Source: Silurus meridionalis (taxonomy: Eukaryota > Chordata > Actinopteri > Siluriformes > Siluridae). Taken from it: 64,000 bases of DNA. Shown here one piece after another: positions 35,243-64,000 of the stretch. The stretch lies in the NCBI RefSeq assembly GCF_014805685.1, contig NC_060887.1, positions 18,263,963 through 18,327,962 on the forward strand. The letters run 5' to 3'. Position 1 is the stretch's first letter, and each line of letters begins with the position of its first letter. A program made the translations under genes and the position numbers. Under the pieces are notes generated by a model. That model did not search any database. It worked only from the letters and a program-made list of their open reading frames with translations, and was not told the origin of the DNA.

Positions 35243-35545
35243 CTTTTTCAATAGTCACTTTATTCCTGGCAGGGTTATAATGGATCCAGAGCCTACCCTG
35301 GGCTAGTAAGGTGGGTATACAGTATGGCCAAGTCACTTGCCAGGCATCTTGCATAAACACACATATACACACATACACACACACACACACACACAATGTA
35401 TCTTAATCCACTTTTGCAGGCTTGTTTTTGTGAAGTGGGAGGTCCTGCAAAAAGCCTAGATGGACAAGGAGAGAACATGGAAAACACAGAAAAGCACCTT
35501 AACCCTGGGGTTCAGGGATTCTTTCCCTGGAACCTAGAGCTGTGT
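35243..35545 (-). mobile_element. Decayed dispersed repeat (SINE-like), reverse copy
   Basis: It reads in reverse the same phrases as 30300-30665: cctggcagggttataatgga at the 3' side, a (CA)n run at 35375-35395, and 'cctggaacctagagctgtgt' at the head. It is diverged. Confidence 0.5.
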
Positions 35546-35754
35546 GGAAATGTATTTAATATTCATACAAAATAATTACTGTACTATCATTTAAACATAC
35601 TGGGTTGTAAGAAACTGCATAAGTATACAAACAGTAAATTATTAGCTGCCTTTTAAGAACATGATATGATTTAAAATGGCTTTGGCAAATCAATGAAACG
35701 TGTACTAGTAATGTACTAATCATTTTATGCATCAGCCAGTGGTACTTAATCAAG

Positions 35755-36345
35755 TCAAGTTTATTTCTATAGCGCTTTTCACAACAGACATTGTCTCAAA
35801 GCAGCTTTACACAAATCAACAGTCAAGGTGAACGATGTGTATTTATCCCTGATGAGCAGCCGTGGCGACTGTGGCAAGGAAAAACTCCCCTAGATGTTAT
35901 GAGGAAGAAACCTTGAGAGGAACCAGACTCAAAAGGGGAACCCATCCTCATTTGGGTGACATCAAGAGTTTGATCATAAATTTTCAACAATACAGAACAC
36001 TGGAGAGAGAACTAACATGAGTACTGGAGTATAAGATTATAAGTAATGTTCTTTCTACAGTCTTATACAGTCTTTATGGTTATAAAACTAGGAGCTACTG
36101 AGCTCAACATTTGTGATCATCACAGATCCAGCACCAGCTTCTCCATGCCAGAGCCTTTAAACACCCCAGGAGGTCCAATGTCAAAACTCCACACATGTAG
36201 TGGGATCCAATTGGCACTAGTACGGTTCTGGATGGTAGGGGATGTTTGCGAGTTCAGCATCTACTTCTTTAAAGGTCCATTAACTTCATGAGGTGGGACG
36301 TGACTGGAGCAACCTCAGGATGCCTCGGGATGGGGAGAGATCATA
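35755..36345. repeat. Dispersed teleost repeat
   Basis: It has the hallmarks of a very common fish repeat: tttatttctatagcgctttt, tctcaaagcagctttacaca, gaggaagaaaccttgagagg, then a 3' part ending near 'atgcctcgggatgg'. I cannot name the family with confidence. Short ORFs here are not genes. Confidence 0.6.
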
Positions 36346-36872
36346 TTCATCTCATATTGATATTGATCATATTGAACATATTCAGTAATCAGGTTGTGTA
36401 ATGGTTGATTGATATTAAATGCAGATCTGTGACGTGGAAATGCAGACGAGCTATATGCTTTGTTGTTGGATTGAAATCTGACATGTTCCTCACCTATGTT
36501 CCCGCCCACTGCATGCTCAGTGCTTTTTGGGATATCAGATGTGCGCACGCGCAGAGATAAGGCGCATGCGCGCTGCAACATATCCGCCGGAAACGGTTTA
36601 TGTAGCTAGGGAGTTTATTGTTTATAGTAAACTTAAACTTTGTAGCCCAACAGGCTGATGGACGACTGGATTTGTAGAATTACTATTAGCAATTCAAGTT
36701 GTTTCATCTACCTTTAATATGAGGATTTGGGGGTGGAAAGGGGAAATGAAGTCATGTCTGCGCAGCAGTCAGAGGTGAAGCAAGTGTGTGAGAAGGATCA
36801 GCTGGTTTAGGAAGAATAACGCGTTGGCAGTGGTTTATTACTAGAAGGTGTTGTTTTTCGGTTTATGAAGAC

Positions 36873-53014
<16,142 letters not shown>

Positions 53015-53309
53015 AAGACATGCAGCATTGTTTTTGCACGGTGAAGTAGATTAGTTGTTTACAAAGACATCTGTACATTTTTGTATTTTCTGTTTTTCAA
53101 ATGTATTTGTTCTGTAACTCATGCAATAATTGTGCTTTATTTTTTATACAATGGCCTTATTGCCATGTGTGAACATTTGAGTTCTACATTTTCTTTTCCT
53201 TGCTGGAGACAAACTTGTTTTTATGTGAGCAGAGATTCGAAGCAGTATCTGACATTTAATGTGGGCCATGAATGCTGGTATATTTATCCTTTTTTTTTTG
53301 GTCAGGGGT

Positions 53310-53431
53310 AATAAAAATATAACACAAAATAAAACATTTCCTGCCAACTGGTTGTGAAGCTGGTCTGTATTATTGCTTATTGTCCTGAGTGCTCTTAACA
53401 TCAATGCAGAGTTGCATTGCTCTACAATAAA
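53310..53431 (+). terminator. Polyadenylation signals of the TIF1-like gene
   Basis: Two AATAAA hexamers at 53310-53315 and 53426-53431 lie 300-420 bp after the stop codon. Both lie upstream of the next gene, which starts at 53690 on the same strand. Confidence 0.5.
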
Positions 53432-53689
53432 CAGATGAGTGTTATAACCTATTACTTTATTTTAATGAGCAAAGAGGCTTCATAGTGGGCTACTTACCAT
53501 ACTGTCCTGTCCTTTTCCACTGACTGAAATAAACAAGCGACATAATGGGAGTGATTTTCTCATGGTACACAGTGTTGCTTGGTTGGAAGCAACGCCCACC
53601 TGTAGTATTTAAAGGCGGTGTGCTGTGCTCAGAACTCATTCCATTCCGTCCATGAAACCTTTCTGATCCTAGTGCTCTTCACTACCAGC

Positions 53690-54672
53690 ATGGTTGTTCA
53701 AGTCAAAACGAACTTACCCCAGTACAGCAAAGCAATGGATGGAAACCAAAATAAAGTGGAAACAAACATCCTGCTTCTTGGTGCCGAAAATGTCGGGAAA
53801 TCGGGTATGTAGCGATGGATACTAATATAAAAGTATGTCTTGAGTCCTGTAGGTAGCTATGTCAGTTCGTGTTTATGATATTAACCTTTTTTTTCTTTTT
53901 TCTTTTTTTGATCCTGCAGCTCTTACTGTGCGGTTTCTTACCAAAAGATTTATTGGTGAATATGGTGATATTGGTAAGTTGGACAATCCTAAAATATTTA
54001 TGTAGACATCTTTACATGTGTTTTAATTTTACATATATTTTTGTTAACTTGCATTAAATAAAATTTTTATATTTCTGATTATCCAGAGTCAATATACAGT
54101 CACATTGACAAAATTGATGGACGGGAGATCTCTTTCAACATCTGGGACTCCCTGTATCCACAGGTGAGGCATTGCCATCTATAACATTATCGTGTTCGTA
54201 GCCTCCTGCAAAACCAGAGTGATTTATCTGACCTCTTTATGAATGATTTTTTCTTTAGAGCTGTGAAAGCTCCGAGTCAGTGAGTGAGGAGCAGCTCCGC
54301 TGGGCAGATGGCATCGTGCTTGTCTACAGCATCTGTGACCGTGCCAGCTTCGAAGTGGTGCAGCAGCAGGTCGCACTTATACAGAAGCTGTCCTCTTCTA
54401 CCAGTTCCCCAGTGCCCAAGGTGGTGGTCGGCAACAAGCGGGACCTGCAGCATCGTCGAGCTGTCTCAAGCGAGGAAGGGAGACTACTTGCGCAATCAGC
54501 AGGTTGTGGCTTCTTCGAGGTTTCAGCTGCCGAGGCATATCATGGTGTTCTGCCTGTCTTTCATGGACTGCATGAGCTCATAAAGGGAACCAAGGGTGTC
54601 AAGAAAGGAACGGCTGGTATTATGGGCATTATGAGGACTGTGTCTGCTGTATTCAGCAAGAAACGAGAGTAG
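53690..54672 (+). CDS. RERG/RASL-like atypical small GTPase
   Basis: Four coding exons with agreeing phases: 53690-53804, 53920-53973, 54087-54163, 54259-54672, giving 219 aa. The start MVVQ has a good context (accagcatgg); an upstream in-frame ATG at 53618 would add 24 residues. The P-loop GAENVGKS (31-38) is intact. ALTVRFLTKRFIGEY is the RERG/RASL signature. Switch I lacks the conserved Thr (YGDIESIY), and switch II reads WDSLYPQ where WDTAGQ is expected. NKRD (141-144) and the G5 Ser-Ala (171-172) are present. There is no C-terminal CaaX box, as in RERG; the tail is basic (KKRE). It probably binds nucleotide but is unlikely to hydrolyse GTP normally. It lies 676 bp after the TIF1-like stop. 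The exact orthologue is uncertain. Confidence 0.85.
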
Positions 54673-57600
54673 GGCCTATTTTTATTTTTTATTTTTTATG
54701 AAAGTTGATCGATGACTGATATGTCAAGTCCCCATGCCCAGACAGCATAATTAATAGCCAGAGTGGGCAAGAGTGATATGGATAACCATGGATCCTATTA
54801 AAGAGGAATAAGTGCAAGAGCCAGGTTGTCGTTTTGTAAGTTGAAAGCTGAAATGAAGATCAAAAAAAAGTTTGCTGAGATGGGAAGATGGTTTCTTCGT
54901 GTATCTGAGCAGGTGTTCGCTTCTGGATAGTGTACAGCCAGTGACTTTCTGATCATGGAGTGATACAAGCCAAGTAAAGGGGGCTCAGAGTTGCTTGATG
55001 AGATTCAGGAGAATCTGAGAGGCATGCGAATACATTAGAGGGTTAAATGAATTGTGACCTTCTGATAAAAATTGTGTTCATACAGCTTGTGTATATAGCC
55101 TACTGAAAAAACTTTTAATTGTTGGTTTCATATGTACCAATGCTGAAGAACCCGTGTGCATTAACTACAGTACTAATCTTGATTATACATGGAATGTTCT
55201 ATGTGATCAGTTTTATAGATTCTGCAAAATAAAAATGCTAAAAAAATCAATTCTCTTTGTTTAATTTCAATTGCGGCTGCAGAGACAGTAATCATTTAAG
55301 TTTATTTACATTTTTATTCCAACAATAATACAATTTTAATCTGTTTTGGGATTATGACAAGGAATAAATTATAATAACTGATTAATTACTGCAATAAACT
55401 AAGGATGAAACCTATATACATCCATTGTTTTGCTTTAATAGAACATTTAATATTGTGTGCTTGTTTAATTATGCAGTTATACAATCATGTACATCACAAA
55501 ATATAATGCTGATACACGTCGCAAGCTTCTGTTAATATTCACATTCAACATAAGATGAAGAATAAAAGGGCTGATCATTAGGGATTTAAACAAAGCAGAT
55601 TCCAGAGCTTACACAGAATGGTGCAAAAAACAAAAAATATCGTGTGAGTGGAGGGTCTGCAGGATTAGATAAATAACTGAACATGTGTTCAGTGTGCACA
55701 CGGATCAGCATAGAAGTGAGTTGATTCCTGAAGCTGATTCCTTCTGTGGCTCAGTTAAGGGCACATACCCACTACCCACACCTTCACACTCACTGTCATC
55801 CTTTATTTTTGTGAGATTTTATATCTGTATCTGCTACATTACATTCTTGTATTAATTACGGCTCCAGTCTCATAGAGGTATTAACTAACTGAAAAACCTC
55901 AAGTGGAATGCTCAATTTTCTGATAGAATCTTCTAGAAGATTTCTCCAGGATTCTTGGAAAACTCCAGCTTTTCTCCTGTAGAATTCCAAATAGCTTAGA
56001 TTTTTTAGTTTGCTGATCAGAAGTGTATTCTTTTATTTGACAAATAGTGAAAATAGTAAATTAAAAGAAAGTACAAATCTTGTGATTATGAGGGTACATA
56101 CTGTATATATTTGATCATTACATTTAGGAATATGGTCATCTGTTCATGTCTGTTCAATTCACCAGCATGAATAAAAACTATTAAATGGTTTATAAATATG
56201 CAAATATTCCCCCACAACTTTTCAAAAATATATCTACATGTTCCTTTTTTTGCCAATTATTTTTTTTAACATCTACCAGAACAATTGCCATATAACTTAA
56301 ATTTACTGTTTTTACTATTTGGTAAAACCTGTTTGGTGCTATTGTTATTATTCTGGAGAAACACAAATGAATATTCTTTTATTATTACATTCAGCTACTA
56401 CTTTTTATCATTATATATAGTCTATATTTACTGCTCTGCAGACTAGCTGCAGAGACATAATGGCAAACATTAGTCTAATGTTGATGAGTTGGATAAGAAT
56501 CTGTTCCACCATCAGTGAGTCACCACAGTCATTGGTTCTCTGAGGTGGTAATGCAAAGAGATAAACTACGTGCTCTGTGTGCAGAACTGAGGCAGCACCT
56601 TCAACAATAAATTAGATGAGTGCTTTTCTATTCGGCTGCACTGTGAACGCCGATGTGTTTCAATATCGTACATCTAAAATAACCTGCTACATTAATGGAT
56701 GTGCTGCTCCAAATATTCTCTCTGCTCATAGTCATACTGTACCATATGCTGCTTTCTTCACATGGCCCATAACCAGATAAACACTTCGATGAATGAGGCT
56801 TTTCTCAGAGCCTGGATCTCACTCAGACACGTTGTTATGAACATGCTATAATGAGTCCTGACATTTACTGTCAAAAAGCATCATTGGGTTTTTGCAGGGA
56901 AACAATGAATGTGAATGCCTGTGTACTTATTTTCTTAAATCCCAGATTAAAAGTTTGAGGCATTTTCTATGACCGAAATCTATATACAAAAGCCAACAGA
57001 GACTTCCATGAACATAAAATTGAGTTGTGACAGTTCTTAATGTTATTTTATTTGAACAGAATACTAAATACTTTTATCGTTTGCACTAATTATTTTTTAC
57101 CAAACAGCTGAATATGATAATTGTAACCTGTAATATGTGTGAGATTGAATCACTCATACATATACTTTGAACACATTGTGAATTAAAGCCTGATAAAAGT
57201 TCAGTTCAGTACAAAATCCCACAACCACCCGAGTCATCACGTGGCCTTGGAGGAAGCCCAGTTCAAACTGGAGCCAACAACGTGAGTCTGCAAAGTAACA
57301 GCCCTCATTGCTTAATGCACATCATGTCCCCTTTCTAATTCTCATTAGTTTTAAACTGGAAAGTAGGTTGGCCAAATTCAGAAAAAAGAGAGCTACAGTT
57401 TTCTCTTTTGCTTAGCCAGTTCTCTACCTCATAGGGAGCTCTGTCATAATTATTTTGACAAAATAAAGTTGATGAATGCATGAAAACTTTCTGCTATTTG
57501 GTTTATGTACCTGCCAAGAAAGTTGTCTGCTGTATTTGCTAATCAGTGAATTCAACAGTGGGGGAAAAAAACAACAAGAGCAGTAATCTTCCTGCAATTA

Positions 57601-58009
57601 CCGTCTTATGTTTATAAAGGAGTTTGTGAGGTAAACAAAAGAGAAGAGAGTTACAATAATCAATGGGTGAGGTAAATAGAGCAGGTACAAGAATTTCTGT
57701 GGAATTGGATGTGAGGAATGGACAAAGACGGCTGATGTTTTAAATAAAGAGAGAAAAGAATCATGGGAAGGCAGATACAACAGATCACATTCTATATTAT
57801 CTTGAGAAGTCAGATGTAGATAAATATTGTCCATTTTATTGACAAGCTAAAAATGAACAAGCTCTTGCAACATCATCTCACTAATGTGGTCATACAAACT
57901 TGGTTGTGATCTTCCTAAGCTTCCATAGCTTTGCACACAAGATCGGACCCACTTATTGCTAACATCATTAGGTAAAATGTAGTATGCACTGGATATAAGA
58001 TTCTAGAAC
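54673..58009. other. 3' untranslated region and gene-free DNA
   Basis: The RERG-like 3' untranslated region probably ends after AATAAA at 55228-55233. Beyond it I see AT-rich unique-looking DNA with no supported gene. The ORF at 57834-57598 (minus) has no start context, family match or splice support. Homeodomain-type TAAT sites cluster near 57330-57360 but could be chance. Confidence 0.45.
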
Positions 58010-58655
58010 TTTAAGATAAGAAGATAAGATATACCTTTATTCTTCTCACAGTGGTAAAATGTCTGTTACAGCAGCAAAGAAAATGGACAAACATAAAAAA
58101 AGAAGAGACATAAAAAAAATATATATATATTAAAGAATTTCCTTTGTATAAATACAAAGGAAAAATAGACCACCAATAAGTAGTTACACTTTCAAACATA
58201 TTGCACATAGGTAATATTGCATGGTTTTAAATTATTGTTATTGTACATTTAGTGTATAATATCTCTGTTATTATTATAATTGCACAGTTAAAAACACATT
58301 AACAGTGTATATTTTGTTAACTGGTTCACTGGGAGCAGCTCTGATTGTAAAGTCTAATAGCAGCAGGGATAAAAGAATTTTATACAGGGATAAGAGTCGT
58401 TCTGCAGTAATGATTATAGTTTAGCTACCATCCTCCTTTCTCCCACATCCTGTACAGTGTCCAGAGGAAACCCCAGGACTGAGTTGGCCTTCCTGATCCG
58501 CTTGTCCAGACTCTTCCTGTCTGCAGTAGAGATGCTGCTGCGCCAGCAGACCACACCATAGAAGATGACTGAGGCCACCACAGAGTCAAAAAAAGGTCTT
58601 CAGTAGCTCTTCCAGCACTCCAAAAGACCTTCGTCTCCTCAGCAACAAGAGTCAA
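58010..58655 (-). mobile_element. Rex1/CR1-like LINE, 3' end fragment
   Basis: The minus strand carries the C-terminal part of a non-LTR retrotransposon ORF (58655-58425, with FLTLWWPQSSSMVWSAG and SGRPTQSWGFLWTL in frame-shifted form), followed by a 3' untranslated part ending near gataagatatacctttattc at 58020-58045. It is 5'-truncated and broken. The Rex1/CR1 assignment is from general pattern. Confidence 0.65.
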
Positions 58656-61600
58656 CTCTGTCCTTCCTTATAAATTGCCTCAGCATTATCTGTCCAACTT
58701 ACAAGAAAGAAAAGAGCAGACTCTTTCTGCTGAGAAGAATAAGGTCTTTTGTCTTTAAGTGGTTACATTAAGTGAAAGCATCCATACAAATCTTTCAATC
58801 CTACAATTCATCTTCATTCTTCAACTAGGTCAGACGCTTATGTAGGGTTATACAAAACTATGAAGAATACGATTTTTTTTTTTATCCTAGCAAATGTGTT
58901 TGAGGGAAGTGTGTAATGATATACTGATGATGTTCTTTATCAACATTATCCACAGCTTCAGATAATGCAAGCTTATCATCAAACAATTCAGGATTGATTA
59001 CTACATGATTGATTACTACAGCTAGTAATACTAAACAACAGCTGACAAGAAAGATTACTATGACTCTCATGATAAAATAAACTGCTGTTCATTAATCAAG
59101 TGGCAGTGGTCCTCTGTTATATCAACATGTTTCTACCTACTGCTCATTTGAATCTGATAATCAGAAATAGAGGCTTTCGCTGAAAAGCGTAATCAAGCAT
59201 TCTATTGTGTAGTTACTAACAGCCTCACTTGTGGTACAATAAACAAAGATGATGTTTTTTGTCACAAAGATGTTTTTTGTCACAGTCTATAACCTTATAA
59301 TCACAGAAAGACATGACACTTCAAATGTTGTTGTTGTACAGTATATATTAGTTTTCCATTATACATTTTACTAGAATTTTATGAATGAACCTTATAACCT
59401 AATACCCACCTTTCTGATCCTATATCACACACCTCCCTGCATTTCACTTACAGTGTAAGTCAGGGTGTCTTTCTCTTGAAGACAACCAAATGTTTACTTT
59501 TCCATGTGCTATCTCTATATCTCTGTGTTCTTTGTGGTCTATGTGTCTGAGAGAGTGAGGGCAGAAAGCTTGGAACTGCACGTAGCACCATGTCCCATGG
59601 GTTTCCAGTTCAATCACAGCCCTTTTAAGCCCAAACAATCTTCAAAACACATGGCACAGTCTGGATTCTGTGTATGTGTGTGAGGGTGGGAACGTGTGTG
59701 TACGTGTGCCAGGTTGTGCTTTTAGGTACACTTAGGACAAAATTACCCACATCTTTCACCTTGAGCATTATCTAGGGCACAAAAGACATTCATCTATATC
59801 AAATGTGTTTCATTTAAGCAGGGTGTGAATGCAGCGAAACGACCTATGCACCAACCACAAATACAATCTAACCATAGATTTAAATCTGAGGGAAACACTG
59901 GCTTCTTGCTGCATCCCTGATTCCTGATGTTGCCAATGGTTTGAGAGGTCATAAAACAATTTTGACATTAGTGGAAGCAGACTGGAATTTCTAAGGTAAT
60001 TTCTACAGTTTCACAGCTTGGAAATGTGATTTGAAAGTGCAATGTTTTCCTTCCCATAATGAGCTGTGAAGCTTTTTTTTCTGAGCAGGATTCAGACTCT
60101 AAATATTATAAGTTCTCTGTCACCAGTGGAAGAAGAGATCATGTTTCAAATGATAAGTTTTTTTCTATGTAGTTTAAAGTCAAATAAACTTACATTTATG
60201 CTTTATACAAAAACATTAACCTGCAGTTAGGCTGGACAAGTTCTTGCCTTCTTATTTAAAAGACTGTCACTGTTGGTAACATAAATAGCATACATTTCTG
60301 AATTCTTTTGAGTCTTTATTATGATGTTGCATAATGGTCTGTTTTAGGCCACAATTTTAGTCTCTCTTTACACCCCGCTGTTTGGGCATGCAATTGGAAA
60401 ACTAGTCTTGTCAAACAATATGGCTCATCTCTAACAATTAGCTCAGTTGCTCCTGAAGTTGTAGCTCAACCGATGGAAGATTTTTGTCTTATTTGCCCCT
60501 TTGGTTTAATTTGACATGTTTAATAATAGAACTCACACAGAGAATGGTGCCAGGCTTGTCCTAACAGGGAAAGATGTAATCACCGAGTCTATCCAATTTG
60601 CAATGTCTATGGACTTACATTGCATTATTTTGCTCTTCCTGAGAGAGTCTCAGGAGGCCTGGACAAGAACACATAATTACAGGGAGTCGTGCTTGGCCAG
60701 CATGAGCTCTTAATGCTGTCTACAAGATAGGAAGACAAACGGATGCCTGGGAGCACTTTGGACAGCTTGAGAATGGTGGAGGGCACGTAGCACGTTCTAT
60801 TTTTATTCCCAAACTCAAATGCGGAGGTTATAAAAATTGCATTACAGGGTGGTACACAATGTTTGTCTAGTATGAAACTGCTGCAGAGAAAAGGGCCTGC
60901 TGTCAGCAGCCTCTCTTAATCATCGTCTCTTCATCATCTCTTCTTTCATTTGACTACATAGTGGTTGATCCAAACAAGCTCTAATTTGTGTGTGCTAAAT
61001 AAATAGCCCGTGTTTGAGGAGGGAACACTATTTTGTTCATTCAGTTTAAAGATTTGTTTATTTTCAGAGCATGTTGTATATTTAATTTCATTCAATAAAT
61101 ATTTATAGTTTTTTGTTCAAAACAAAACAAAAAACTACCAAAAAAACACCAATTACTAGTATTATGGTTCTTCTGCTGGTTGAGATTTATTTTTATAAAA
61201 TAATATATATATTTTAGAAAGCACATGCAAAATGTAAAAAATGCCACCTCTTTGCTGTTTATTTCCCACACATACACACTGTTAGTTTTCATAATCAGTG
61301 CAACTTTTACTGCCTTTGCCTTTATGTACTGTTTTATTCCTTTTTGTTCAATTCTATTTCATTATATGGTAATAATTAATATATCAAATGTTTTGTGTTT
61401 TATTATATATCAAGTATTATTGTGAATTATTAGTGTTCAACGATTTATTATGCTCCTAATACAGTATACATCATGTGGCCAGAAGAATGTGAATTCCTGA
61501 GTACATCAAATTTCAAAAAGTGTTAATAGTGAGTTGTTTGTCCTTTACTACTACAGCCTTGAAAATGCTTTCTTTAGCAAAGGAAAAATAAATCAATATT

Positions 61601-62035
61601 AATGGTGAGAAGGCTTCCACTAAATTTCGGAGTCTATCAGATGGGATTCTGCCCACTAACCACAAGAGCATTAGGTTAGGGACAACTCAATCACAATCAA
61701 TTACAATTACAATCACAATCATTCCACTTCATCGCAAAGATGTTAAGCAGGGTTGAGGTCAGATATCTGTGCAAGTAAATTGAGTTTTTCCACACCAACC
61801 TTGACAAAATGTTTGTCTGGACAGGGGAATTGTCATACTGGAACAGGTTTGTGCTTTTTAGATGCAGAGAAGACTATTACTGCAAACAAAGGCACCTTAA
61901 TCAATTGGAAAAGTATGGGCAAGAACAACATGCTTTTAGACATATAGTGTATGAACATTGGCAAAATGTGATAATAAAGTCTTTTGAGAAATAAGTTCAA
62001 GCAAGAGTTCTTATCTGTCACTGACCCTTTTTCAA
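58656..62035. other. Gene-free region
   Basis: No exon, RNA gene or mobile element is supported. Open frames at 58882-59070, 59444-59638 and 60516-60713 lack homology and splice context. Stretches at about 59440-59640 and 60490-60880 are less AT-rich and could hold conserved non-coding sequence, which I cannot test. Confidence 0.4.
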
Positions 62036-63525
62036 CTACAAAACCGATTCCAAAAAAGTTGGTACACTGAACAAATTGTGAATAAAAAAGGAATGCAATA
62101 ATTTACAAATCTTATAAACTTATAGTTTATTCACAATAGAATATAGATAACATATCAAATGTTGAAAGTGAGACATTTTGAAATGTCATGCCAAATATTG
62201 GGTCATTTTGGATTTCATGGGAGCTACACATTCCAAAAACGTTGGGACAGGTAGCAATAAGAGGCCGGAAAAGTTAAATGTACATATAAGGAACAGCTGG
62301 AGGACCAATTTGCAACTTATTAGGTCAATTGGCAACATGATTGGGCATAAAAAGAGCCTCTCAGAGTGGCTCTTTAAAAATAGTGGAGCAATATCAGTTT
62401 CTCAGGGAAAAATTGCAAAGAGTTTGAAGTTATCATCATCTACAATGCATAATATCATTCAAAGATTCAGAGAATCTGGAACAATCTCTGCGTAAGTGTC
62501 AAGGCCGGAAAAACCGTACTGGATGCCCTTAAATGGCACTGCATCACATACAGGATTGCTACTGTAATGGAAATCACAACATGGGCACAGGAATAATTCC
62601 AGAAAACCGTTGCCGGCTAAAACTCCATAGGTCAAAAATTAAGTCATATAAACATGATCCAGAAGCGCAGGCGCTTTCTCTGGGCCAAGGCTCATTTAAA
62701 ATGGACTGTTGCAAAGTGGAAAACTGTTCTGTGGTCAGACGAATCAAAATTTGAAGTTGTTTTTGGAAAACTGGGACGCCATGTCATTCCGATTAAAGAG
62801 GATCAGGACAAGAACAAGTTGTTATCAGCGCTCAGTTCAGAAGCCTGCATCTCTGATGGTATGGGGTTGCATGAGTACGTGTGGCATGGGCAGCTTACAC
62901 ATCTGGAAATGCACCATTAATGCTGAAAGGTATATCCAATTTCTACAATAACATATGCTCCCATCCAGACGTCGTCTCTTTCAGGAAGGACCTTGCATTT
63001 TCCAACATGACAATGCCAGACCACATACTGCATCAATTACAACATCATGGCTGCGTAGAAGAAGGATCCGGGTACTGAAATGGCCAGCCTGCAGTCCAGA
63101 TCTTTCACCCATAGAAAACATTTGGCACATCATAAATAGGAAGATGCGATAAAGAAGACCTAAGACAGTTAAGCAACTAGAAGCCTGTATTAGACAAGAA
63201 TGGGACAACATTCCTATTCCTAAACTTAAACAACTTGTCTCCTCAGTCGCCAGACATTTGCAGACTGTTATAAAAAGAAGAAGGGATGCCACACAGTGGT
63301 AAACATGGCCTTGTCCCAGCTTTTTGGAGATGTGTTGATGAAATGCCATAAAATTTAAAATCAACTTATTTTTCACTTAAAATGATACATTTTCTCAGTT
63401 TGAACATTTGATGTGTCATCTATGTTATATTCTAAATAAAATATTGAAACTTGGAACTTCCACATCATTGCATTCTGTTTTTATTCACAATTTGTACAGT
63501 GTCCCAACTTTTTATTTATTTTAAA
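62036..63525 (+). pseudogene. Tc1-like transposon with frameshifted transposase
   Basis: Near full-length element. Its end aaaaaagttggtacactgaa at 62053-62072 is mirrored by cagtgtcccaactttt near 63500. Transposase pieces in successive frames: an N-terminal helix-turn-helix (62178-62495, IAKSLKLSSSTMHNIIQRF), WSDESKFEVVF (about 62730-62765), a LMVWGCM block (62709-62951), HDNARPHTA and SPDLSPIENIWH (62955-63152), then a coiled tail to about 63300. All DDE-domain blocks are present, but at least three frame changes make it inactive. Confidence 0.88.
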
Positions 63526-63954
63526 CCCACATTGTTTGAAGTCACATGACCCAATCGTTAAGTGCAGAGACACTGTTCACTGACATCTGTAAACGATTCA
63601 GAAAAGCTCTAAACTCTAACCCAGTGTGGTTTTAAGGACCATGAAAGAAATAACCGAACGTTATTTTCTACTGAGAGCAGCTAAGCAAAGAGCATTTGCT
63701 CCCTCTTCTGGTTGAAAAGGATCAAATACCATTAACTCTATGCCTATACTGTATACCGTGTAGTATTAGATTTATGTGAGGACAAGTGAGGACTGTATCT
63801 TAGTATGATATTATATGTCCAGTAAAAGGATATAAATTTGATAAAGCAAATGACACTGGGCAGCAAACCTGTTTGCAAACCTATGTTGTGTAATTCACCT
63901 TAAGTGTACATTACAATAAACTGGATAATGGAAGCCAAAATTACAATTATATGG

Positions 63955-64000
<46 letters not shown>
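63526..64000. other. Right edge of window
   Basis: AT-rich DNA with no gene seen, ending in a (TA)n tract from 63957 that runs off the window. Confidence 0.6.

Larger units (their letters stand above)
33872..36872. other. Region between S100-like stop and TIF1-like start
   Basis: It begins with the probable S100-like 3' untranslated region (polyadenylation signal at 34915-34920), then two dispersed repeats (35243-35545 and 35755-36345). A CpG-containing stretch at 36500-36870 probably holds the TIF1-like promoter and leader. No additional gene is seen. Confidence 0.55.

Noticed and set aside
57598..57834. 78-codon minus-strand ORF
   Set aside because: AT-rich, no recognisable domain, no start context and no nearby exons.

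Overview
The window looks like part of a teleost fish chromosome. It has small exons with GT/AG introns, vertebrate gene families in conserved order, very abundant (CA)n and (TA)n microsatellites, and typical fish transposons (Tc1-like, RTE-type LINE with a partner SINE, hAT-like and other terminal-inverted-repeat elements, a Rex1/CR1-like LINE end). The repeat types suggest an ostariophysan such as a catfish, but that is inference only.

Layout, left to right. (1) 120-12144, minus: the first three coding exons of an ADAM15-like metalloprotease; the rest lies off the left edge. (2) 13853-20566, minus: a complete 15-exon dcst1 gene. (3) 20896-29784, plus: a complete 13-exon dcst2 gene, divergent from dcst1 with 329 bp between the two start codons. 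The order ADAM15-DCST1-DCST2 is that of human 1q21-q22. (4) 31801-33871, plus: a three-exon S100-family gene whose product ends in Cys-Asn-Cys-Leu-Leu-Leu, a prenylation-type tail. (5) 36873-53014, plus: a 17-exon TIF1-family gene (RING, two B-boxes, coiled coil, PHD, bromodomain) closest to TRIM28. (6) 53690-54672, plus: a four-exon RERG/RASL-like small GTPase that has lost its switch II DxxG motif. (7) 54673-64000: mostly gene-free DNA with a Rex1/CR1-like LINE end and a decayed Tc1-like element.

Exon boundaries were placed by hand. Splice phases agree across every junction except one: dcst2 exon 2 is one base short, in a run of six A.

The genes are not an operon and have separate roles. 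DCST1 and DCST2 are partner membrane proteins of gametes and probably share the short intergenic promoter. Introns are heavily loaded with mobile DNA. The clearest case is TIF1 intron 4, where a decayed Tc1-like transposon was itself hit by an RTE-type LINE and a tRNA-Glu-headed SINE, each with a 13-bp target duplication, and by a third unclassified insert. The SINE body is built from both the 5' and the 3' end of that LINE family.
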